Assembly: GCF_002934265.1 (NCBI RefSeq)
Contig: NZ_PTIX01000013.1
Coordinates: forward strand, 124,001-188,000
DNA: 64,000 nt
DNA from: Actinokineospora auranticolor
Lineage (GTDB): Bacteria > Actinomycetota > Actinomycetes > Mycobacteriales > Pseudonocardiaceae
Reading direction: 5' to 3'
Shown: positions 57,752 through 64,000 of the stretch, one piece after another
Numbering within the stretch: the stretch's first letter is position 1
How the letters are laid out: every line of letters starts with the position of its first letter
Program-made: the position numbers and the translations under genes
The notes under the pieces: model-generated
What the model was told of the DNA's origin: nothing
Databases searched by the model: none
Seen by the model: the letters and a program-made list of their open reading frames with translations, nothing else

Positions 57752-60700
57752 CTAGTCGCGGGCGGCGATGGCCTCGATGATGCGGGGGCGGAGTTCGGCC
57801 GCGCGGATGACCGCGTCCACCGAGCCCACCTTCACGGCCCGCTGGATGTTGTGGACGCGGTCGAACTCGGTGGCGACCTCGCCGAGCTTCTCGGCGCGGA
57901 CGGAAGCGCGCAGCTCGTCCAGTTCCACGTTCAGCGCGCCGCGCTCGGCGCCCTGGACGCCCGCGATCTTGGCTTCCAGGTCGCGGATCCGCGGGTCCGA
58001 CGCGGTGCGCGCGTTGACGTCACTGGCGAAGACCGCCGCGGCGGCGGGCGCGCCGCCCAGCACCGAGGCGAAGGAGCCCTCCAGCGCCAGGACCGTCATG
58101 TTCGGGTTCAGGGCCTTGGAGAACACCACGAACGCGCCGCCGTGGTAGCGGGAGATGACGCAGAAGACGATCGGGCCGCGGAAGTTGACGATGGCCCGGC
58201 CGATCTCGGCGCCGTACTCCAGCTGCAGCTTGCGCATCGACTCCGGGGAGCCGTCGAAGCCGGACAGGTTCGCCAGCACGACCAGCGGGCGGTTGCCGCT
58301 GGCGGAGTTGATGGCGCGGGCGGCCTTCTTCGACGACCGCGGGAACAGCGTGCCCGCGGTGTAGGTGTCCGGGCCGTCGGTGGGCGGGAAGCCGCGGCGC
58401 GGGACCGCGCGCGACTCGATGCCGATCAGGCAGACCGGCCTGCCGCCCAGGTGCACGTCCTGCACCGCGGTGGTCTCCGCGTCGGCCATGCCCGCCCACC
58501 GCTCCAGGACCGGGTGGTCCTGGTCGGACAGCGCGCGCATGACCGTGCGGATGTCGAACGGCTTCTTGCGGTCCGGGTTGTGCTCGGCGGAGAAGATCTG
58601 GCCGACGGTGGTGAAGTCGCTGTCGACGATCGCGTGCGGGTAGTCCGACACGTCCCGGTCGACCGGGTCGGTGGTCCGGGTGTGGCGCGGGGCCGACTCG
58701 CCGGGGACGACGTAGGTGTGGTCGTAGTGGGACATCAGCACATCGCGCGCGGCGGTCAGGTTGGGCGCCCAGTACTGCGCCTGCCCGTTCGGGCCCATCA
58801 CCCGGTCGTAGCCGCCGATGCCGAAGTTGTCCTCGGCCGACACGCCACCGGAGAAGTCGAGCGCCTGCTTGCCGGTCAGCACCATGGCCGAGTCCGGCGT
58901 CATCACCAGCACGCCCTTCGTGTGCATGAGCATCGTGGCCTCGGCGTTCCAGTACGGCTGGGCGCCCACGGTGATGCCCGCCACCACGATGTTGATCTCG
59001 CCGCCCGCCTGGGTGAACTCGACGATCCGCTTGAGCGCCGCGGCCACCCAGTCCATGTTCTCGGTGCCGGACTCCATCGAGACCCGGGCGCCGGAGGACA
59101 GCGCGTACCACTCGACCGGTACCCGCGTCCGCTCGGCGAGGTCGAGCGCCGCCATGACCCGGCGGCACTCGGGCTCGGCCAGCGCGCCGAGCGACTTGGT
59201 CGGGTCGCCGAGCAGCACCACGCGGGTGACGCCCTCGGGGTGGCGGCGGGTCTTCGTGGTGACCACGCCCGCGACGATCCCGGACTTGTTGCGCCCCTTC
59301 GGCCGGTCGACCGGCACCAGCGCGTGGTCGGCGTCGAGGTCGTGCTCGACGAACTCGCCGAGGATCTCGGTCAGCTCGTACGGGTACACGGAGTTGCGGG
59401 CCGCGGCGCGCAGCACCTTCTGCCGGTAGTCGTCGAGCGGGCGCACCGGCTCCAGCGACGCCTCGCCGACGGTCAGCTCCGTGCCGCCGGTGGCGTCGAA
59501 GCGGATCCGCACCGCGGTCTTGGCCAGCTCACCGGTCGCGTCGTCGCGGCGGCGGGCGATGAACAGGATCTCCTCCAGCCCGGCGCCCGCGGTGGTGGGC
59601 AGCACGCGCTTGGCGATCATGTCCAGCTCGGCGCGGGTGATCTCGCTCGGCGGCCAGACGTAGACCACGATCCGGTTGGTGTTGATCCGCTTGCGCGAGG
59701 GCCGCAGCGCCTGCGCGCGGCGGATCGAGTCGAGGCAGGTGGCGATGACGTCCTCGGCGGTGGGCAGCGAGACCAGCCTGCCGTCGTGCTCGCGCAGCTC
59801 GGCCAGGTCGCGGACCTGGGCGAAGGCGACCAGCCGCTCGTCGGACGGGTTCTCCCTGGCCACGCACTGGAAGAGGTAGACCTCCTCGTCGGAGGACGGC
59901 AACCGGGTCAGGTCGAACTCGCGCAACCGCTCCAGCTGCATCCGCTGGGCGATGTACGGGTGCAGACCGCGGATCAGCCGTTCCTCGGTCATCCCGGTGG
60001 TCGACGGGCGGAAGGTGAAGTGGTGGTGCATCACCGCGCCGCCGCTGCCCGCGACCGTCGCGGTGAGCCTGCGGACCTGCGCGGGCAGCGGGGTGGACTG
60101 GACCACGCCGTGCAGCGTGGCGACCAGCTCGTCGAAGTCGCCCGGCTGGCTCTCCCAGGCCAGGTAGATGTCGGCGTCGAGCGGGTCGGCGCCGGTGGCC
60201 AGCTCGGCCAGCCCGCGCAGCGCGCTGCCCAGGGCGTCGAAGGCGACCGCGGTGGAGACCACGGCGGAACCGGCGCGCTCGGCGACCACGAACGTGCAGT
60301 CCGCGACCTCGCGGGTGCGGACGGCGACGAGCTCCTTGTTGCCGTAGTAGCGCCTGGTCAGCACCTCGAGCATGGCCGAGTTGTCCAGGTCGGCGCGGTT
60401 GAGGCGCTGCCCGAGGAGCCGGACCAGCGGCTCGGTGCTGCGGACCATCTCGGCGATCCGCTCGGCGCGGTCCGGCGCCTGCGGGTTCGCGTCGAGGTGC
60501 CGCAGGTGCTTGCGGACGTCGGCGTACACGCGGGCCCGGTTGCGGCGCAGCAGCGGCTGGGCGAACCAGCCGAACACCACGCCGCGGGCCAGGTCGGCGA
60601 CCGCGGGGAAGCGGACCTGGGTGGCGGCCACCAGCCGCTCCAGGGCCAGGCCGGCGGGCTCGCGCAGCGCCTCGTCCGGCGGCGGCTCCTGCAGCCAGGC

Positions 60701-63202
60701 GCTGAGCAGCGCGGTGACGACCGCGGCGTCGGCGGTGGCGCGCTGCTGGGCCAGGAAGATCCGGAACACGGCGGCTTCCAGCGCCGGGGTCCGCTCGAGG
60801 TCGGTGACCCCGTAGTGGCCCAGCGCGGTGGCCAGCTTGGCCTGGAACCGCTCCGACACCCCGGCCCGCTCGACGTCGAGGCTCTGCAGGTAGGTGTGGA
60901 AGTACTCGCGGGCGCTGTGCGCGTGGCCCGCGCCGTCCTCGCCGGTGGGCCGGTTGCGGCTCAGCTCGGCCAGGTCGGCGAAGGCCGCGACCAGCGCCAG
61001 TTCCGCGGCCAGCGGTCGCTGCCCGGCGGCGGTGGCCTCGCGGCGCGCGGACAGGTAGCCGGTGAGCACGCGGCGCTCGTCGTGCGGGTCGACGTCGAAG
61101 CCGAGCAGCAGGGCCCGCAGGTCCTCCTGGCCGCGGGCGACGCGGACCCGGGCGGGCACGTCGGCGGGCTCGACGGGCAGGTCCAGCTCGACGGTGCTGC
61201 CGGTGTCGGTGTCCTCGGCGGTGTCGTCGGCCAGCGGCTCCAGCCGCATCAGCGGCGCGCCGGTCTCGACCTGGCTGCCGACGGCGACGGCCAGCTCCTT
61301 GAGCCGGGCCTTGAACGGCGCGCGCAGCACCGTCTCCATCTTCATGCTCTCCAGCACCAGCACCGGCGCGGCCGCCTCGACCACGTCGCCGACCTGGACC
61401 GGGGTGGCCACGACCAGCGCGGGCGCGGGCGAGCGGACGACGCCGCCCTCGTCGCGGGTGACCCGGTGCGCCACGCCGTCGACCTCGACGAGGTGGGTGG
61501 GGCCGTGGGTGCCGGTGAGCAGGCGGTAGCGGGTGCCGTTGACCGCGATCTGGCCGGTGTGCCGGTCGAAGCGGTCGAGCACGACGTCGGCGGCGCGGGA
61601 CTGGTCGCCGGACTCGACGCCGACCCGGAACCGGGTGGCGCCGACCCTGGCGACCCGGACGCGGTAGCCGACGCCGCGCAGCTTCAGGTCGAGCGGGCGG
61701 CCGCTGTCGTGGCGGGCCTGCGGGCGACCGCCGAACGCGGTGGACAGCAGGCGCTGCCGCTCGGCCTGCTCCTGCTCCTCGTAGGCCTCGATGGCGGCGG
61801 CGGCGAGCGCGACGGCGGAGTGCCGGTGGGTGACCAGCCCGCCCTCGGCGCGGACCCGGTCGATCCAGCCGGTGTCGGCGCTGCCGTCGATCACCTCGGG
61901 CTGGTCGAGCAGGTCGAGCACGAAGCTCTTGTTGGTGGCGCCGCCCTCGATGATGACCCGGGTCTCGGCCATGGCCCGGCGCAGGCGGCCCAGCGCCTCG
62001 TCCCGGTCGCGGCCGTAGGCGATGATCTTGGCGATCATCGAGTCGAAGTCGGCGGGGATGGTGTCGCCCTCGCTGACCCCGGTGTCGACCCGGATGCCGG
62101 GACCGGCGGGCAGGTCGAGCCGGGCGATGCGGCCGGGGGACGGCGCGAAGTCGCGGTCGGGGTCCTCGGCGTTGAGCCGGGCCTCGATGGCGTGGCCGCG
62201 CTCGGCGGGCGGGGCGCCGTCGAGCTTCCCGCCGGACGCGACGTGCAGCTGGGCCCGGACCAGGTCGAACCCGGTGGTCGACTCGGTGATCGGGTGCTCG
62301 ACCTGCAGGCGGGTGTTGACCTCGAGGAAGGCGAAGAGCCGGTCGCCGGGGTGGTAGAGGAACTCGACGGTGGCGGCGCCGCGGTAGCCGACGGCGACGG
62401 CCAGCCGCTCGGCGGAGGACTTCAGCTCGGCGGCCTGCTCGGGGCCCAGCACCGGGGAGGCGGACTCCTCGATGATCTTCTGGTTGCGCCGCTGCACGGA
62501 GCAGTCGCGCACGCCCAGCGCCCACGCGGTGCCCTGGCCGTCGGCGATGACCTGCACCTCGACGTGCCGGGCGCCGGTGACCAGGCGCTCGAGGAAGACC
62601 ACGCCGGAGCCGAAGGCGCGGGCGGCCTCCTGGCTGGTGCGCTCGTAGGCGTCGGTCAGGTCGTCGGGCTTGGTGACGACCCGGATGCCGCGCCCGCCGC
62701 CACCGGCGGTGGCCTTGAGCATCAGCGGGTAGCCGATCTCCTCGGCCGCGGCCAGCGCCGCCTCCAGCGTCTCGACGGCGCCGCGGCTCCACGGCGCGAC
62801 CGGGACCCCGACCTCCTCGGCGATCAGCTTGGCGCCGATCTTGTCGCCGAGCCTGCGCATGGCGTCCGCGCTGGGCCCGACGAAGGTGACGCCGACCCGC
62901 TCGCACAGCTCGGCGAAGGCCGGGTCCTCGGCGACGAAGCCCCAGCCGACCCACGCGGCGTCCGCGCCGGTCTCCACCAGCGCCCGCTCCAGGACGCCCA
63001 GGTCCAGGTAGGGGCGGGCGGCGGCGGGGCCGAGGTCGTAGGCGATGTCGGCCTCGCGCACGAAGGTCGCGGCGCGGTCGACGTCGGTGTGCAAGGCGAC
63101 GGTCTCGATCGGCGAACCGGTCTCCGCGGCCAGGTCACGGACCGCGTGGATGAGCCTCATCGCGGCCTCACCACGGTTCACGATGGCGATACGACTGAAC
63201 AC
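57752..63202 (-). CDS. Single-chain biotin-dependent acyl-CoA carboxylase
   Basis: 1816 residues from GTG 63202, with GAGAGGGA upstream; a TTG seven codons earlier is the alternative. Domains: biotin carboxylase (about 1-450; IVNRGEAAMRLI, ATP loop KATAGGGGRGIRVV, VEVQVIADGQG, FLEVNTRLQVEHPITE, NAEDP), biotinyl domain with LVLESMKMETV (biotin Lys near 621), a ~650-residue central region as in eukaryotic ACC, and a carboxyltransferase (about 1240-1816; PKGRNKSGIVAGVV, SSGARVSMESG, GGYDRVMGPNGQAQYW, LSGFDGSPESMRKLQLEYGAEIGRAIV, GGAFVVFSKALNPN). One polypeptide therefore holds all ACC activities, like yeast ACC1. The usual actinobacterial enzymes are split into AccA/AccD subunits. Likely makes malonyl-, methylmalonyl- or long-chain carboxyacyl-CoA. 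Confidence 0.93.
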   Translation of the reverse strand: MFSRIAIVNRGEAAMRLIHAVRDLAAETGSPIETVALHTDVDRAATFVREADIAYDLGPAAARPYLDLGVLERALVETGADAAWVGWGFVAEDPAFAELCERVGVTFVGPSADAMRRLGDKIGAKLIAEEVGVPVAPWSRGAVETLEAALAAAEEIGYPLMLKATAGGGGRGIRVVTKPDDLTDAYERTSQEAARAFGSGVVFLERLVTGARHVEVQVIADGQGTAWALGVRDCSVQRRNQKIIEESASPVLGPEQAAELKSSAERLAVAVGYRGAATVEFLYHPGDRLFAFLEVNTRLQVEHPITESTTGFDLVRAQLHVASGGKLDGAPPAERGHAIEARLNAEDPDRDFAPSPGRIARLDLPAGPGIRVDTGVSEGDTIPADFDSMIAKIIAYGRDRDEALGRLRRAMAETRVIIEGGATNKSFVLDLLDQPEVIDGSADTGWIDRVRAEGGLVTHRHSAVALAAAAIEAYEEQEQAERQRLLSTAFGGRPQARHDSGRPLDLKLRGVGYRVRVARVGATRFRVGVESGDQSRAADVVLDRFDRHTGQIAVNGTRYRLLTGTHGPTHLVEVDGVAHRVTRDEGGVVRSPAPALVVATPVQVGDVVEAAAPVLVLESMKMETVLRAPFKARLKELAVAVGSQVETGAPLMRLEPLADDTAEDTDTGSTVELDLPVEPADVPARVRVARGQEDLRALLLGFDVDPHDERRVLTGYLSARREATAAGQRPLAAELALVAAFADLAELSRNRPTGEDGAGHAHSAREYFHTYLQSLDVERAGVSERFQAKLATALGHYGVTDLERTPALEAAVFRIFLAQQRATADAAVVTALLSAWLQEPPPDEALREPAGLALERLVAATQVRFPAVADLARGVVFGWFAQPLLRRNRARVYADVRKHLRHLDANPQAPDRAERIAEMVRSTEPLVRLLGQRLNRADLDNSAMLEVLTRRYYGNKELVAVRTREVADCTFVVAERAGSAVVSTAVAFDALGSALRGLAELATGADPLDADIYLAWESQPGDFDELVATLHGVVQSTPLPAQVRRLTATVAGSGGAVMHHHFTFRPSTTGMTEERLIRGLHPYIAQRMQLERLREFDLTRLPSSDEEVYLFQCVARENPSDERLVAFAQVRDLAELREHDGRLVSLPTAEDVIATCLDSIRRAQALRPSRKRINTNRIVVYVWPPSEITRAELDMIAKRVLPTTAGAGLEEILFIARRRDDATGELAKTAVRIRFDATGGTELTVGEASLEPVRPLDDYRQKVLRAAARNSVYPYELTEILGEFVEHDLDADHALVPVDRPKGRNKSGIVAGVVTTKTRRHPEGVTRVVLLGDPTKSLGALAEPECRRVMAALDLAERTRVPVEWYALSSGARVSMESGTENMDWVAAALKRIVEFTQAGGEINIVVAGITVGAQPYWNAEATMLMHTKGVLVMTPDSAMVLTGKQALDFSGGVSAEDNFGIGGYDRVMGPNGQAQYWAPNLTAARDVLMSHYDHTYVVPGESAPRHTRTTDPVDRDVSDYPHAIVDSDFTTVGQIFSAEHNPDRKKPFDIRTVMRALSDQDHPVLERWAGMADAETTAVQDVHLGGRPVCLIGIESRAVPRRGFPPTDGPDTYTAGTLFPRSSKKAARAINSASGNRPLVVLANLSGFDGSPESMRKLQLEYGAEIGRAIVNFRGPIVFCVISRYHGGAFVVFSKALNPNMTVLALEGSFASVLGGAPAAAAVFASDVNARTASDPRIRDLEAKIAGVQGAERGALNVELDELRASVRAEKLGEVATEFDRVHNIQRAVKVGSVDAVIRAAELRPRIIEAIAARD

Positions 63203-63468
63203 CGACCGGGTCCCTCTCTCCAAGGCCCAGCTCGCCCGACCGGCGAACCGGGCGGGTCCGGTGATCGCTTGTGGTCAACGGGCCGAGAGCCTGACGGATG
63301 CTGACGGCCCGAGTGTAGTGACCGCCCCAAGATCGACAACCAACTGGCGCGGATCTCACAGCCGATCACGCCCCGCGTGCCCGCGACCGCGCCCGCGGGC
63401 AATTGACCGGAAAGGCGAGCGTGAAACGGATTCGTGTGACGCGCACCCTTCCGACACGATAGCGGGCA

Positions 63469-63924
63469 TGGCGTTGAGCGACCCGAGATGGGCTTTCATG
63501 CCGGACTCCGACGACTCCTTGCCGGATATCGTCGTGGCGGACATGACGGCAGTCGAGTGGCGGACCGCGCCGCGGTATTTCGCGGCCGATCCAGCGTGCG
63601 GTGCCGCAGGTCGAGTTCCTGACGTTCGAGCAGCTCACGACCGGCGCGGCGACCTGGGACTCGAACTTCGCGCAACTGGCCGTGAGCACCCCCAGGGCGG
63701 TTGACCGCGTGGTGCCTCATCGATGAACCGGCGGTCGATTTCGACCCCAAGGGGTCACCGAGGTCGAACACCTCGACGCGATCTCGGATTTCCTGCGCGA
63801 ACTCGGCGGAATACCGAACCGGGATGCGACAATGAGCAGGGAAGGCGCGAGAGACCTGGTCGTCTGCCGCTATCCACACACCGCGGACACACTCGACTTT
63901 GCCCGGCACGGGTTCGCGGTTTAG
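63469..63924 (+). pseudogene. Multiply frameshifted remnant, unknown family
   Basis: Coherent pieces occur in successive frames: MALSDPRWAFMPDSDDSLPDIVVADMTAVEW (from 63469), then VPQVEFLTFEQLTTGAATWDSNFAQLAVSTPRAVDRVV (63603-63715), then VEHLDAISDFLRELGGIP to GFAV with a stop at 63924. At least two frameshifts and a probable small deletion separate them. The family was not recognised. The final 76 bp of the window holds only a small GGTACGT/ACGTACC inverted repeat. Confidence 0.55.
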
Positions 63925-64000
63925 CCGTACTCAAGGGTAATTTCAGGCTACCGTCCGGTAAAGCGGACAGGTACGTCCCGGGTTCACGTACCCGGCAAGC

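Noticed and set aside
57851-63304. 1817-codon plus-strand open frame opposite the carboxylase
   Set aside because: It mirrors the high-GC carboxylase gene on the other strand; the product is low-complexity Gly/Asp/His/Arg/Val with no domain or ribosome site.

Overview
The window is high-GC actinobacterial DNA: GTG starts are frequent, many junctions are 4-bp ATGA or GTGA overlaps, and it carries SARP/AfsR-type regulation, a DsbA-like protein of the mycothiol nitroreductase type and a single-chain acyl-CoA carboxylase. The gene set fits a Pseudonocardiales-type actinomycete (Actinokineospora, Saccharothrix and Lentzea are guesses). No rRNA, tRNA, CRISPR array or insertion sequence was recognised.

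1-7.4 kb (minus strand) holds sensor-kinase and ABC-exporter modules. An intact operon (ATPase, permease, histidine kinase, response regulator; 7364 to 3650) sits beside a shorter, decayed copy with the same gene order (2979 to 922). That copy has lost its ATPase gene and part of its permease, and its kinase is broken. A third kinase runs off the left edge. 7.5-10.3 kb has a secreted protein, a VOC-fold protein divergent from an alpha/beta hydrolase across an inverted repeat, and an S9-peptidase remnant. 10.5-14.6 kb has a 960-aa hydrolase/NB-ARC/TPR protein of STAND architecture, a 55-aa peptide gene and a 2OG-Fe(II) oxygenase.

14.7-47.5 kb is a large composite biosynthetic region around an AfsR-type SARP regulator (26128-29277). 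Left of it on the minus strand lie an indigoidine-synthetase-type NRPS (A-Ox-PCP-TE, glutamine-like pocket) with a small tautomerase, and a tightly coupled operon cysE-cysK-ATP-grasp-ATP-grasp-MFS. Right of it lie a secreted mini-protein with three DTHW motifs, an ornithine-cyclodeaminase-like protein, an OvmZ/HTH pair, two more ATP-grasp ligases with an MFS exporter, two aminotransferases, a DsbA-like protein, and a complete 4-aminophenylalanine (PapA/B/C) route with its own DAHP synthase, an acyl-adenylating enzyme and a large FAD protein. The cysK-like and cyclodeaminase-like genes are the pair used for 2,3-diaminopropionate in other clusters, and four ATP-grasp ligases suggest a small peptide assembled outside an NRPS. 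Three 11-bp-periodic heptamer sites (18932, 24579, 29793) look like SARP boxes linking the NRPS, the cysE operon and the cyclodeaminase/DTHW pair. Two further repeated elements link other operons: a TTGAC plus TGTCACGCTTTTC element, and an ACAACCGAA-plus-hairpin leader.

47.6-48.4 kb is an intergenic tract with very strong C-over-G asymmetry. 48.8-50.3 kb contains two frameshifted secreted-protein genes. A methyltransferase, a small conserved protein, alkaline phosphatase with a probable PHO box, a membrane-protein/GGVHIH-motif gene pair, a secreted TAP-type peptidase and an 1816-aa biotin-dependent carboxylase follow. The right end has a multiply frameshifted remnant.
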